Below, in pieces: positions 14,813 through 24,276 of a stretch of DNA of 64,000 nucleotides; position 1 is the first letter of the stretch, and the number at the start of each line of letters is the position of its first letter. A program made the translations under genes and the position numbers. Location of the stretch: positions 1,834,955-1,898,954 of the forward strand of contig NZ_CP040231.1 in the NCBI RefSeq assembly GCF_006228325.1, written 5' to 3'. The DNA comes from Streptococcus sp. 1643. GTDB taxonomy: Bacteria > Bacillota > Bacilli > Lactobacillales > Streptococcaceae. The notes below the pieces were generated by a model. That model was not told where the DNA came from, did not search any database, and saw only the letters and a program-made list of their open reading frames with translations.

Positions 14813-15819
14813 TATTTTACAAATTCATTAGTGAAGCCTTTGTCTGTCAAGTCTTCTTTAAGGATACCATTTTCTTTGTCCCATTTGTAGAAGGCATTCC
14901 AGCGAGCAGCATCAAATTGTCCCCATTTTTCCTTGTCGCTTGCATATTCTTTTGACAAGTATTTTTGAGATTCGATGACAAAGTCACGTTTTTCCTTGAG
15001 TTCAGGTGCATTCTTGATGAGAATATCTGCAGCTTCTTCTGGGTGTTCCATAGCATATTGGTAGCCTTTTTTAATAGCTTGGATGACTTTGCGAGCTTCT
15101 TCTTTGTTGTCTTTTAGATAGTCGTTGTTTGCGATGATAACTGGTGAGTAGTAGTCAAACTCCTTGACATAGTCTTTCAAGTACATGAAGTTGGCGTCTA
15201 CACCTTGCGATTTGGCAAGGATACCATCCCAACCGTAGTAAATCCAAGCAGTGTCAAAAACGCCATTGGCAATTGGTGTGATAGAGTTTGAGTCGTTGTT
15301 TGGTACTTTTTCAACCTTCTCAAAGTCTCCGCCTTGTGATTCTACCAAGGTTTTCAACATAGCAAGCTCCGTTGGGTCATTCCAGGTTCCGTATTTCTTC
15401 CCAACTAAGTCCTTTGGACTGCTGACATTGTCAGATTTACGTGAGATGATTCCAGATGTATTGTGCTCAACGATAGCGGCAACGGCAGTGATTCCTGCCC
15501 CTTTTTCCAATTTCTTAGCCATGTAGTCTTGGAAATAGATAGCAAACGGCGCCTTGCCATTGATAACCAGGTCAGAAGAACTTTCTTCAGGTGGCAATTT
15601 CAAATCAACATCCACTCCAGCTTCTTTGAAATAACCTTTTTCCTTGGCAACATAAAGCCCTGTGTGGTTAGTATTTGGCGTCCAGTCTAGGATAAAGTCA
15701 ATCTTCTTGAGTTCTGCTTCTTTGTTGTCCTTAGAAGCATTTCCTTGACCACAAGCTACCATCACGACAGCTACAAGAGCTGTTACAAGCGTTAAAAACA
15801 CTTTCCATGTTTTCTTCAT
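14812..15819 (-). CDS. thiY: Substrate-binding lipoprotein, thiamine/HMP precursor (ThiY, NMT1/THI5-like)
   Basis: The start is taken at the ATG at 15819 (MKKTWKVFLTLVTALVAVVM), eight bases after GAGG; upstream in-frame ATGs are poorly spaced. The 335-residue product has a lipoprotein signal with lipobox VVMVACGQ. A periplasmic-binding fold of the NMT1/THI5 type follows: IDFILDWTPNTNHTGLYVAK, then GYFKEAGVDVDL and PPEESSSDLVINGKAPFAI. WTPNTNH is typical of pyrimidine-precursor binders. It captures substrate outside the membrane and delivers it to ThiX. The operon sits behind a TPP riboswitch, which supports the vitamin B1 assignment. Confidence 0.85.
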   Translation of the reverse strand: MKKTWKVFLTLVTALVAVVMVACGQGNASKDNKEAELKKIDFILDWTPNTNHTGLYVAKEKGYFKEAGVDVDLKLPPEESSSDLVINGKAPFAIYFQDYMAKKLEKGAGITAVAAIVEHNTSGIISRKSDNVSSPKDLVGKKYGTWNDPTELAMLKTLVESQGGDFEKVEKVPNNDSNSITPIANGVFDTAWIYYGWDGILAKSQGVDANFMYLKDYVKEFDYYSPVIIANNDYLKDNKEEARKVIQAIKKGYQYAMEHPEEAADILIKNAPELKEKRDFVIESQKYLSKEYASDKEKWGQFDAARWNAFYKWDKENGILKEDLTDKGFTNEFVK

Positions 15820-15856
15820 TTTCATTTCCTCTTTTCTTTTTTGAAACATTCTTATT

Positions 15857-16615
15857 CTATGAACGTTTCCATTTAATCACATATTTTTCACTAACATCGA
15901 CCAATTTCATACCCAAAAGGCTGATAATCGACACCAGAATAATAATGGCAAACATGGTATCATACTGAAACAGTTTCTTGGACTGAATCATGTAGACACC
16001 TAGTCCTTCAAAGCCTCCCAACCACTCAGATACCACTGTTGTGATAAAGGCGTAGGAGACACTGACTCTCAGACCTGCATAAAAGTAAGGCAGGCTAACC
16101 GGGATTTTAAAATGCCACAGGATTTGCCAAGGTTTGGCCCGCATCAGACTAAACAAGGTCAGCATATCCTTGTCACAATGCCTAAAACCATCCAAAATGC
16201 TGACGATGATAGGGAAGGTTGTCGTCAGGATAATCAAGACAATCTTGGGCAAAATTCCATAGCCTAGCCACAAGACCAGGATAGGGGCTATAGCAATGGT
16301 CGGAATGGTCTGAACAACCACCATCATAGGGTAGATAAGATCATTGAGCCAAGTCAGACTGTCCATAAGCACCGCCATCATACAGGCAATCAAGACTCCC
16401 AAGACTAGACCTAGCAAAGCCACTCTCAAGGTCGCCCAGCTATGGTGCCAGAGAAATTCTCTGTCACGAGCAAAGGCCTGGAGAATTTCAAAAGGAGTTG
16501 GCAGGATAAACTTGGGTAAAAGTTTGAATATTCCTGCTAACTGCCAGATTGACAAGACTCCTAGAAAACCCAATAGACTAGTGTGTCGTCTCATCATACT
16601 TTTCAAGTTTCTCAT
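15857..16615 (-). CDS. thiX: ABC transporter permease (ThiX-like)
   Basis: A 252-residue integral membrane protein with about six transmembrane helices and the BPD_transp_1 signature (SYAFITTVVSEWLGGFEGLG). It is the channel subunit pairing with ThiZ and ThiY. The annotated ATG (16615) overlaps the upstream gene by 38 bases; MMRRHTSLLG at 16597 is an alternative start. Neither start has a strong ribosome site, so coupling to the upstream gene is likely. Confidence 0.82.
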   Translation of the reverse strand: MRNLKSMMRRHTSLLGFLGVLSIWQLAGIFKLLPKFILPTPFEILQAFARDREFLWHHSWATLRVALLGLVLGVLIACMMAVLMDSLTWLNDLIYPMMVVVQTIPTIAIAPILVLWLGYGILPKIVLIILTTTFPIIVSILDGFRHCDKDMLTLFSLMRAKPWQILWHFKIPVSLPYFYAGLRVSVSYAFITTVVSEWLGGFEGLGVYMIQSKKLFQYDTMFAIIILVSIISLLGMKLVDVSEKYVIKWKRS

Positions 16616-16868
16616 CGATGCTTAAAATCTCTCCTACATTTATTTTGACATTGGCAAAGACATTATCTGCCTCCTGCCCTGCCACTTCTAGCGCTTCTTT
16701 AAGAATACGCATGAGCTCATCCAACTCCCCTTCCAAGACCGTTTCAAAGGGTGTCACCACCATGGTCACGGACTGAGCTTGCAGATAAGCAATCACTTGA
16801 TCGATAATAGCAATTCGATCAATCCCCTGTGATAGGGGCAAGACTTGCAAGGCAATGCTTGCTTTCAT
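16578..16868 (-). CDS. MTH1187/YkoF-like thiamine-binding protein
   Basis: A 96-residue cytoplasmic protein with the ferredoxin-like pattern of MTH1187: ASIALQVLPLSQGIDRIAII, then VTMVVTPFETVLEGELDELM and a final strand ANVKINVGEI. Family members bind thiamine or its pyrimidine moiety and often accompany thiamine ABC transporters. GGAGG lies about eight bases before the ATG at 16868. It is the first gene behind the TPP riboswitch and overlaps thiX. Role as intracellular buffer or accessory is inference. Confidence 0.8.
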   Translation of the reverse strand: MKASIALQVLPLSQGIDRIAIIDQVIAYLQAQSVTMVVTPFETVLEGELDELMRILKEALEVAGQEADNVFANVKINVGEILSIDEKLEKYDETTH

Positions 16869-16911
16869 AAAAACCTCCTCTTCTCAGTTTTTCTTTTTGA
16901 CAAAAAGAAAA

Positions 16912-16935
16912 ACCTTTGCCATATATGGAAAAGGT
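16912..16935 (-). terminator. Terminator of the TPP riboswitch expression platform
   Basis: On the minus strand ACCTTT, a short arm TCCATATATGG and AAAGGT form a hairpin followed by TTTTTCTTTTT. It lies between the TPP aptamer and the first gene of the thi operon. Ligand binding would favour this terminator, switching the operon off when thiamine pyrophosphate is plentiful. Confidence 0.75.
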
Positions 16936-16949
16936 GCAGAATTCGGCTA

Positions 16950-17035
<86 letters not shown>

Positions 17036-17146
17036 CTTATATGGACATATAGTAACGCAAATACAAGGAAAAGTCAAGGAAACTGCTTACAGAAAACCAT
17101 GAAAAAGAGCTTGAAGGCACGCGCTTCAAACTCTATCATAGCTTTC

Positions 17147-19780
17147 TTATTTAGCCTCGTACCAGGTTGCCCCTTCATTTTCATCTGCGATAAGGGGAAC
17201 ACTGAGTTGGATGGCTTCTTCCATGGTTTGTTTCACTAGTACTTTGACAGCTGCTAGTTCTGATTTCGGAACTTCAAGGACGATTTCATCATGCACTTGC
17301 AAGAGCATCTTGGTCTGATAACCACCCTCAACTAGAGCTTTGTCTAGCTGAATCATAGCAATCTTGAGGATATCTGCTGCCGAACCCTGAATAGGGGAGT
17401 TAATGGCAGTTCGCTCTGCAAAACCACGAATGTTAAAGTTGCGCGAATTGATATCTGGTAGCTCTCGACGACGTTTGAAGAGGGTCTCTACATATCCCTT
17501 ATCACGCGCTTCACGCACCACTTCTTCCATATAGTTTTTAATCCCAGGAAAACGCTCAAAGTAGGTATCAATGTAGGCTTTGGCCTTCTTACGACTAATA
17601 CCAAGATTGTTCGCCAAACCAAAATCTGAAATCCCGTAAACCACTCCAAAGTTGACAGCCTTGGCATTGCGACGGTCGTTTGGCGTCACATCCTCAGGAT
17701 GTTCAATTTCAAAGACACGCATAGCTGTCGAAGTATGGATATCTGCTCCCTCTTGGAAGGCTTTGATTAAGTGCTCATCCTTAGAGATATGCGCCAAAAC
17801 TCGCAACTCAATCTGTGAATAGTCCGAACTGAGTAGTACACTATCCTCCCACTCTGGCACAAAAGCCTTACGAATGAGGCGACCTTGTTCCAAACGAACA
17901 GGAATATTTTGCAAGTTTGGATCCACACTAGACAAACGCCCTGTCTGAGTCAAATCCTGCACATAGCGCGTGTGAATCTTGCCATCATCTAAAATCCAAT
18001 CCTGCAAGCCAACCACGTAAGTCGATTGAATCTTAGCAATCTGACGGTAGTCTAGAATTTTCTTAACAATTGGCGCAATAGGAGCCAGACGCTCTAGCAC
18101 ATCCACGGCTGTCGAGTAACCTGTCTTGGTTTTCTTGGTGTATTCTAGAGGAAGGCCCAGTTTTTCAAAGAGAAGTACGCCCAACTGTTTAGGCGAGTTG
18201 ATATTAAACTCCTCACCAGCCAGTTCATAAATCTCCTGAGTTAGCTTTTCAATGACAAGCTCATTTTCAGCCTGCATCTCAAGCAAGGTCTCTTTCTTGA
18301 CTGTAATCCCAGCAATTTCCATCTTGGCAAGGACAAAAGCCAGAGGTTGCTCCATGTCATAGAGAAGGTCTAACTGCCCATGTTCACCGAGTTTTTCAAG
18401 TAAAACAGGCTCGGTTTCAACTAATACAGCAACCTTGCGAGCTAGGTGTTCCAAGAATTTCTCTCTCTCAGGGATAGCTTTCTTGACCCCCTTACCGTAG
18501 AAAATCTCATCATCAGCCAAATAAGTTTGGCCATAGAGATTCGCAATGGTTGAAATTTCATTGTTCTCGACAGTAGAGAGGAGGTATTTGGCCAAACGGC
18601 TGTCAAAAGCAGGGGCCTGCAAACTCAAGCCCAAACGATTTAAAAGAACCTTCGCTTTCTTAAAATCATACACTTTCAGAGGTGTTTTTTCTAGAAAATC
18701 CTTGAGAATCGGCTCCTGCAAGAGCTCAAGTTTGTCTGTAGCGTAAAGTTTATCCCCACAGGACCAGGCAAAACCAACCAAGTCATCTGTATGGTAATTC
18801 TCACCAAAAAGCTCAAAGTGGAAGATAGAGTTGGCGCTCAGCATGTCTTGACTGACTTGGTCAACGATAGTGAAATCCAAACTTTCAGGCGCATCCGTTG
18901 ATGACACATTTAAAGCTTGCTTGAGCTGTTTGAAGCCCATCTCATCGTAGAATTTCCCGAGATTTTCCACATCTGGTCCACTATAAAGCAAATCATCAAG
19001 GCCAATCTCAATCGGTGCATTTGTCTCAATGGTCGCCAAGGTTTTAGACAAAAAGGCTTGTTCCTTGTCATTGATGAGATTTTCCTTCATCTTAGAAGCC
19101 TTCATCCCATCGATATTTTCATAAATACCCTCTAACGAACCGTGTTCTAGCAAGAGCTTGATACCCGTCTTTTCACCGATCTTAGTGACGCCAGGGATAT
19201 TATCAGACTTATCCCCCATAAGAGCCTTGAGATCTATAAACTGAGCTGGTGTGAGGCCCATTTTTTCCATAAGATAGTCTGGCGTAAAGGCCTCAAACTC
19301 AGCCACACCTTTCTTAGAAATCTCGACAACCGTATGCTCATCCGTCAACTGGATCAAGTCCTTGTCTCCGCTAACGATTGTCACATCAAAAGAATCCTTC
19401 TCAGCCAAACGACCTAGGGTCCCGATGATATCATCAGCTTCATACTGGGCCAACTCATAATGGCGAATCCCAAGATGGTCTAACAACTCACGAATGAAGG
19501 GAAATTGCTCACGAAACTCATCTGGAGTTTTAGCACGGCCCCCCTTGTAGTCTGCATACATCTCTGTTCGGAAAGTCGTCTTACCTGCATCAAAGGCTAC
19601 CAAAACATGACTAGGCTCAACCCGCTCTAAGACATGATTCAACATGAGTTGAAAACCGTAGATTGCATTGGTATGAAGGCCATTAGCATTTTTAAACCGA
19701 TCCAACTGCTGATAAAGCGCAAAAAAAGCTCGAAAAGCAACAGAAGATCCATCAATTAATAATAATTTTTTCTTGTCCAT
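17147..19780 (-). CDS. polA: DNA polymerase I
   Basis: The start is the ATG at 19780 (MDKKKLLLIDGSSVAFRAFF); the in-frame ATG at 19816 adds 12 residues unlike the family. The 877-residue protein has an N-terminal 5'-3' exonuclease (1 to about 290, IVSGDKDLIQLTD and GDKSDNIPGV), a central region corresponding to the 3'-5' exonuclease fold, and a C-terminal polymerase. Polymerase motifs are motif A SDYSQIELRVLAHI, motif B RRNAKAVNFGVVYGIS and motif C LLQVHDEIVLEVP. Pneumococcal Pol I is known to lack proofreading, and I see no intact DxE exonuclease triad here. It removes RNA primers and fills gaps in replication and repair. No obvious operon partner; it precedes the second LPXTG gene by 130 bases on the same strand order. 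Confidence 0.95.
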   Translation of the reverse strand: MDKKKLLLIDGSSVAFRAFFALYQQLDRFKNANGLHTNAIYGFQLMLNHVLERVEPSHVLVAFDAGKTTFRTEMYADYKGGRAKTPDEFREQFPFIRELLDHLGIRHYELAQYEADDIIGTLGRLAEKDSFDVTIVSGDKDLIQLTDEHTVVEISKKGVAEFEAFTPDYLMEKMGLTPAQFIDLKALMGDKSDNIPGVTKIGEKTGIKLLLEHGSLEGIYENIDGMKASKMKENLINDKEQAFLSKTLATIETNAPIEIGLDDLLYSGPDVENLGKFYDEMGFKQLKQALNVSSTDAPESLDFTIVDQVSQDMLSANSIFHFELFGENYHTDDLVGFAWSCGDKLYATDKLELLQEPILKDFLEKTPLKVYDFKKAKVLLNRLGLSLQAPAFDSRLAKYLLSTVENNEISTIANLYGQTYLADDEIFYGKGVKKAIPEREKFLEHLARKVAVLVETEPVLLEKLGEHGQLDLLYDMEQPLAFVLAKMEIAGITVKKETLLEMQAENELVIEKLTQEIYELAGEEFNINSPKQLGVLLFEKLGLPLEYTKKTKTGYSTAVDVLERLAPIAPIVKKILDYRQIAKIQSTYVVGLQDWILDDGKIHTRYVQDLTQTGRLSSVDPNLQNIPVRLEQGRLIRKAFVPEWEDSVLLSSDYSQIELRVLAHISKDEHLIKAFQEGADIHTSTAMRVFEIEHPEDVTPNDRRNAKAVNFGVVYGISDFGLANNLGISRKKAKAYIDTYFERFPGIKNYMEEVVREARDKGYVETLFKRRRELPDINSRNFNIRGFAERTAINSPIQGSAADILKIAMIQLDKALVEGGYQTKMLLQVHDEIVLEVPKSELAAVKVLVKQTMEEAIQLSVPLIADENEGATWYEAK

Positions 19781-19865
19781 ACACCCATTATAAAGGAAAG
19801 CAAGGAAAAATACCATCGGAAAGAGCTGAAAAACTTGGACTTATCCCTATTTCACCATAAAAAAA

Positions 19866-19890
19866 GAAAAGGACCATTCAAATCCTTTTC
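19866..19890 (-). terminator. Terminator of the second LPXTG gene
   Basis: GAAAAGGA (19866-19873) and TCCTTTTC (19883-19890) form a perfect stem with a 9-base loop; T runs follow on the minus strand. It sits 20 bases past the stop of the leftward surface-protein gene and upstream of polA. Confidence 0.75.
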
Positions 19891-19910
19891 TTTTATTGAT
19901 TTCATGCGAT

Positions 19911-22900
19911 TTATTTGTTCAATTTTCTCTTTGCAAATGGTAGCAAACCAAGAAGGAGACCAATAAATCCTAGCGATGCAACTGCTGAAGCATCTTGGCT
20001 TCCTGTATTTGGAAGGAGTTGCTCATCTGTTGCTGCAGGCGCTTTGTAGGTACGATCTTGTTCAGTTCCAAGAGTAGGGTTTGTAGCCAAAGGAGCTACA
20101 CTGCCAGTGTATTCTGGAACTTCATTTACTGCAGGTTCAATCTTTTCAGCATAGGCTGGAATAGTAGCCACTGCCGGAGCACCACTTTCTGCATAAACTG
20201 GAACATTTGCTAGGGCTGGGACGCCACTTTCTGCATAAACTGGAACATTTGCTAGGGCTGGGACGCCACTTTCGCCATAAACTGGAACTTCATTTACGGC
20301 TGGAGCTCCGCTTTCTGCATAAGCTGGGACATTCGCTACGGATGGGGTTCCGCTTTCTGCATAAGCTGGAACATTCACTACGGCTGGAGTGCCATTTTCT
20401 CCATAGGCTGGGATATTCGCTACAGCTGGGGTGCCACTTTCTGCATAAGGCAGAGCATTGTTTACTATTGGGGTACCACTTTCTGCATAGACTGGGACAT
20501 TCGCTACGGCTGGAGTGCCACTTTCGCCATAGGCTGGGAGTTCATTTACAGCAGCTTCTACCGCATTTACACCTTTGTTGTATTCTGGCAACTCTGCAGT
20601 TGCAGCTTCTACTGCGTTCACCCCACCTTTAAAGTCTTCAATTTCAAGAACAGCTGACATAACACTACTTAGAGCCTTAATAGCATCCTCATAGTCGACT
20701 AAAGCTTGTTGCAAGTCTTTTACTTGACTATTCTTGTCACCAGAAACTTGTAAACTTGATAATTGTGCTTTAATCTTAGCAACTTGCTCTTCTAATTTAC
20801 TTAGCTCAAGTTTTTTCACATTACTATTTTCTTCCGCAGCTTCCTTGTCCGCTGCAGCAAGTTTAGCTTGGTCTTGGATTGAGAAATCTTCTTGGCTCAT
20901 CGCTTCGGCCGGTGTCACCTGATCGCTGTCTTCTGCCAAGAAATCTGCCAGTAAGTCGGACGCTTCGATATCGCCATCTTCGATAGCTTTCAAGATAGCA
21001 TCCTTGCCAATCACTTCTTTAGCTGCCTTAATCGCTGCTTCCTTATCAGTGATAGTGACATCTTTGTTGATGTCGTCGATTGTCTCTTTTTCAATTTTTT
21101 CTAGGGTAGTGATTAAATCTGAGCGAACTTTTGCTGTTGCTTCCGCTGCTTCCTTATCTGCTGCAGCAAGTTTGGCTTGGTCTTGGCTTGAAAGTTGAGA
21201 TTGAGTTTTTGCTTCAGCTGGTGTTACTTGATCACTGTCTTCTGTCAAGAAATCTGCCAGCAAGTCGGACGCTTCGATATCGCCATCTTCGATAGCTTTC
21301 AAGATAGCATCCTTGCCAATCACTTCTTTAGCTGCCTTGATGGCTGCTTCCTTATCAGTGATAGTGGCATCCTTGTTGATGTCATCAATGGTTGATTTTT
21401 CGATACCTTCAAGAGCAGTCAACAATTCGCTGTGAGCCTTAGCTTCTGCAGCTTGCTTAGCTTCTTCCTCTTTCTTAGCCTCCTCGGCTGCTTCCTTATC
21501 TGCTGCAGTGAGTTTAGCTTGGTCTTGGCTTGAAAGTTGAGATTGAGTTTTTGATTCGGCTGGTGTTACCTGATCACTGTCTTCTGCTAAGAAATCTGCC
21601 AACAAGTCAGACGCTTCAATGTCACCTTCTTCGATAGCTTTCAAGATAGCATCCTTGCCAATCACTTCTTTAGCTGCCTTAATCGCTGCTTCCTTATCAG
21701 TGATAGTAGCATCTTTGTTGATGTCGTCGATTGTTGATTTTTCAATACCTTCAAGCGTTGAAAGCAATTCTGTTCGAACTTTTGCTGCTTCTTCCGCTGC
21801 TTCCTTGTCGGCCGCAGCAAGTTTAGCTTGGTCTTGACTTGAGAAATCGTCTTGGCTCATCGCTTCGGCCGGTGTCACCTGATCGCTGTCTTCTGCCAAG
21901 AAATCTGCCAGTAAGTCGGACGCTTCGATATCGCCATCTTCGATAGCTTTCAAGATAGCATCCTTGCCAATCACTTCTTTAGCTGCCTTGATCGCTGCTT
22001 CCTTATCAGTGATAGTGGCATCTTTGTTGATGTCGTCGATTGTCTCTCTTTCAATTTTTTCTAGGGTAGCGATTAAATCTGAGCGAACTTTAGCTGCATC
22101 AACCTGAGCCTCTTTATCAGCTTCATCTAACTTAGCTTGGTCTTCATCTGTGAATTCTGATACAGGTTCAGCTACTGTTTTGTGCTCGCTCGTATCTGCT
22201 GGCCAGTCTACAATAACATCACCAATCTCCAAATCCTCATCTGCGATAGCCTTCAAAAGATTTTCTTTACCAATCTCTTCTTTGGCTTCTTTGATAGCCG
22301 CTTCTTTATCGATGATTGAAGCGTCTTTTTTAATATCTTCAATTACAGCATTTTCAAGAGATTCTAGGGCTTGAACCAGAGCATCCGTCGCTTGAGAAAC
22401 TTGTTCTTTGGCATCTTTTTCAGCTTGGTCTAGTAGGGTTTTCTCCTCAGTAGATAATTTTTTATTAGTTTGAACTTCAGGACCTGTTACCACAGCCTTA
22501 TCTTCTGCACCTTCTGGCAATTCAGCGATGATATTATCTAAGCTGAGCTCTCCAGACTCAAGAGTATCTGAAATATACATCTTACCGATATATTCCTTCA
22601 CAGCTTCAGCTGCATCCTCTTTGTCCTCAATTGCTTCCTTATCCTTAATATCACTAATAGCCTGTTCCTCAAGTTCATCCAAAGCCTTCATCAACTCTTC
22701 TTTGGTCATCTTAGCTGGATTTGTCGCACCAGGATTAGCTGGACTAGCGTTTTCTGATCCCTTTTCAGTTTGAGCATCGCTCTCCACTTCTGTTCCAGCT
22801 TGTGGTTGTGCAGGAGCAACCGCCTGCTCTTCTGCTTTCCCTTCATCTGCCTTAACTACTGAAGGCTGTGAAACGAGTACACTAGCACCCAATACAGCTG

Positions 22901-22940
22901 CACTTGCTAAACTTGTTAAAATAACTTTCCTCTTGTCCAT
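19911..22940 (-). CDS. LPXTG cell-wall-anchored protein with helical and YAESGTP repeats
   Basis: A 1009-residue secreted protein: signal peptide (about 1-32, VILTSLASAAVLGASVL), a Glu/Gln/Ala-rich linker, six helical repeats of about 95 residues (about 75-680), a coiled coil (about 690-760), then 16-residue YAESGTPAVANVP repeats (about 770-930) and the sortase signal LPNTG (976) with a hydrophobic tail and KRK. Repeats 3 to 6 contain the nearly identical block TIDDINKDATITDKEAAIKA, then AKEVIGKDAILKAIE and ASDLLADFL. The helical repeats resemble DUF1542-type or albumin-binding-like three-helix modules, not firmly assigned. It is acidic, surface-exposed and probably an adhesin or stalk. It has its own promoter. 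Confidence 0.82.
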   Translation of the reverse strand: MDKRKVILTSLASAAVLGASVLVSQPSVVKADEGKAEEQAVAPAQPQAGTEVESDAQTEKGSENASPANPGATNPAKMTKEELMKALDELEEQAISDIKDKEAIEDKEDAAEAVKEYIGKMYISDTLESGELSLDNIIAELPEGAEDKAVVTGPEVQTNKKLSTEEKTLLDQAEKDAKEQVSQATDALVQALESLENAVIEDIKKDASIIDKEAAIKEAKEEIGKENLLKAIADEDLEIGDVIVDWPADTSEHKTVAEPVSEFTDEDQAKLDEADKEAQVDAAKVRSDLIATLEKIERETIDDINKDATITDKEAAIKAAKEVIGKDAILKAIEDGDIEASDLLADFLAEDSDQVTPAEAMSQDDFSSQDQAKLAAADKEAAEEAAKVRTELLSTLEGIEKSTIDDINKDATITDKEAAIKAAKEVIGKDAILKAIEEGDIEASDLLADFLAEDSDQVTPAESKTQSQLSSQDQAKLTAADKEAAEEAKKEEEAKQAAEAKAHSELLTALEGIEKSTIDDINKDATITDKEAAIKAAKEVIGKDAILKAIEDGDIEASDLLADFLTEDSDQVTPAEAKTQSQLSSQDQAKLAAADKEAAEATAKVRSDLITTLEKIEKETIDDINKDVTITDKEAAIKAAKEVIGKDAILKAIEDGDIEASDLLADFLAEDSDQVTPAEAMSQEDFSIQDQAKLAAADKEAAEENSNVKKLELSKLEEQVAKIKAQLSSLQVSGDKNSQVKDLQQALVDYEDAIKALSSVMSAVLEIEDFKGGVNAVEAATAELPEYNKGVNAVEAAVNELPAYGESGTPAVANVPVYAESGTPIVNNALPYAESGTPAVANIPAYGENGTPAVVNVPAYAESGTPSVANVPAYAESGAPAVNEVPVYGESGVPALANVPVYAESGVPALANVPVYAESGAPAVATIPAYAEKIEPAVNEVPEYTGSVAPLATNPTLGTEQDRTYKAPAATDEQLLPNTGSQDASAVASLGFIGLLLGLLPFAKRKLNK
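20890..22110 (-). repeat. Long near-identical repeats (about 290-330 bp) within the second LPXTG gene
   Basis: Four units, with blocks around 20890-21110, 21185-21420, 21530-21770 and 21840-22080, share long identical stretches; for example the segments from ACCTGATCGCTGTCTTCTGC through to the IGKD region recur almost unchanged. One copy carries an extra KEEEAKQAAEAKAHSE-coding insert (about 21425-21480). High identity indicates recent duplication or conversion and makes copy number likely to vary. Confidence 0.85.
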
Positions 22941-22971
22941 TAGACAATGCCCCTTTATAGTTTTTAATATT

Positions 22972-23000
22972 ATTATATTATACTATTCAAAGAACGTCAA
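22972..23000 (-). promoter_or_regulatory. Promoter of the second LPXTG gene
   Basis: TTGACG (23000-22995), a 17-base spacer and TATAAT (22977-22972) on the minus strand, about 30 bases upstream of the ATG at 22940. The core sequence closely resembles the promoter of the first LPXTG gene (13917-13944). Confidence 0.7.
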
Positions 23001-23055
23001 CTAATTCGATATCCATTTTAAAATTTTATCAACAAGAAGAAAGCCTGTATGATGT

Positions 23056-24177
23056 TTAAGAGACACTTCCTATCCTTACCCCATCACTGTCTAGTCTGTA
23101 GCCATCAATAATCGTATTAACAGCTAAGGCTCCCGAAGCATTGACATAGTAATGTTTGCCCGAGACTTGGAACCATTGACTAGCTTTCATCTGGCCAGAT
23201 TCCTCTAAGTAATACCAAGTTCCCTTGTCTTTAAGCCATCCCGTCTGCATCTCACCCGAAGCCTTTAGATAATACCAATGAGAGCCATCCTTAATCCATC
23301 CAGTTGACATGGCCCCATTTTCTTTTAAATGATACCAATTGCCGTTAACTTTTTTCCATCCTGTCGCTAGCTTACCATTCTCTCTGTAATACCAACTCCC
23401 TCCTTCTTTTTTCCATCCATTCTCTGTATTGCTTAACTCTGCATACTGCACATATCTTCTAGAACCGCTATAAGACAAATAACCGAGCCACTTATAACCG
23501 TCCTTTTCAAGAACTTGATCATAACTCACACTCTCACCAGCATAATAGTAGTCAATAACCTGTCCTGTACTCGACGGTTGGTCCATAATCGGCGATTCCC
23601 CCGCGAATACTATTGTCCCACTGGACGGAAGCTCTGAGTTACGAGTATTCTCACCCGCACTATGGCTAGTAGATAAATCCTTGAAATGAATAAAACCTGT
23701 CATCGAACTAGCCTTGACTTTTCGACGGTTATACTTTTCTCGAACCCCATAGTTATACTCTTCGATTTCAATCGTATCCCCTGATACATTTGATACCCAG
23801 GCCACGTGCCCATAATATCCTTCTGTCGACCAAGCAATAGCCCCAACTTCTGGCTTAGTATCCACACGGTAGCCTTCTCGCCTTGCACGATGTCCCCATT
23901 CATTCGCATTTCCGTAGGCAGGAGGAATCTCAAAGCCATTTACACTACTCAAACGAAAGGCCGCAAAAGAGGTACACTGGCGAGAATACATCCGCCACTG
24001 ATCGATTTCAACACTACCATTTTTGTAGTGAAGCGGATAGTCATCTCCACGCGCTACACTATCGGCCTGAACCGATTCTCCACCAAACAAAAAGGTACTT
24101 GTAACAAACAAAGTAGCCAGCCCTAAACCCAACTGAGTATATCTACTCTTCTTAACTCCTGATTTAAAAAACGTCAT
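23056..24177 (-). CDS. cbpD: CbpD-like choline-binding CHAP murein hydrolase
   Basis: A 373-residue secreted protein. A signal peptide (about 1-39, ending VQA-DS) is followed by a CHAP amidase/endopeptidase domain (about 45-160) with catalytic Cys in SRQCTSFAAFRL and His in GYYGHVAWVSNV. One SH3b domain (about 180-255) and about five choline-binding repeats (260-365, GWKK.GGSWYY pattern) complete it. This is the CbpD layout, the competence-induced hydrolase that lyses sibling cells (fratricide), and the position next to veg/dnaB matches pneumococcal cbpD. Pneumococcal CbpD is longer with two SH3 domains, so this is a shorter form. GGAG lies before the ATG. A possible degenerate ComX box is upstream. 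It could be a paralogue, but synteny favours cbpD. Confidence 0.82.
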   Translation of the reverse strand: MTFFKSGVKKSRYTQLGLGLATLFVTSTFLFGGESVQADSVARGDDYPLHYKNGSVEIDQWRMYSRQCTSFAAFRLSSVNGFEIPPAYGNANEWGHRARREGYRVDTKPEVGAIAWSTEGYYGHVAWVSNVSGDTIEIEEYNYGVREKYNRRKVKASSMTGFIHFKDLSTSHSAGENTRNSELPSSGTIVFAGESPIMDQPSSTGQVIDYYYAGESVSYDQVLEKDGYKWLGYLSYSGSRRYVQYAELSNTENGWKKEGGSWYYRENGKLATGWKKVNGNWYHLKENGAMSTGWIKDGSHWYYLKASGEMQTGWLKDKGTWYYLEESGQMKASQWFQVSGKHYYVNASGALAVNTIIDGYRLDSDGVRIGSVS

Positions 24178-24224
24178 TCATTCTCCTTAATAATATAAAT
24201 TTCCGAGGTTACCCTCGTTTATAC

Positions 24225-24232
24225 TATTCGGG
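24225..24232 (-). promoter_or_regulatory. Possible degenerate ComX (SigX) box upstream of cbpD
   Basis: The minus strand reads CCCGAATA, six of eight matches to the ComX box TACGAATA, 48 bases before the cbpD ATG. A small hairpin CGAGG-GTAA-CCTCG follows in the leader. Competence control of cbpD is known in pneumococcus; this site is weaker than the perfect box at comFA. Confidence 0.4.
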
Positions 24233-24244
24233 AGAAAAAGAAAA

Positions 24245-24263
24245 AAGTGAGCAAAGCTCACTT
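24245..24263 (-). terminator. Terminator after veg
   Basis: AAGTGAGC (24245-24252), AAA loop and GCTCACTT (24256-24263); the minus strand continues TTTTCTTTTT. It ends the rplI-dnaB-veg transcript just before the cbpD promoter. Confidence 0.85.
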
Positions 24264-24276
24264 CATTTTAGGATTC

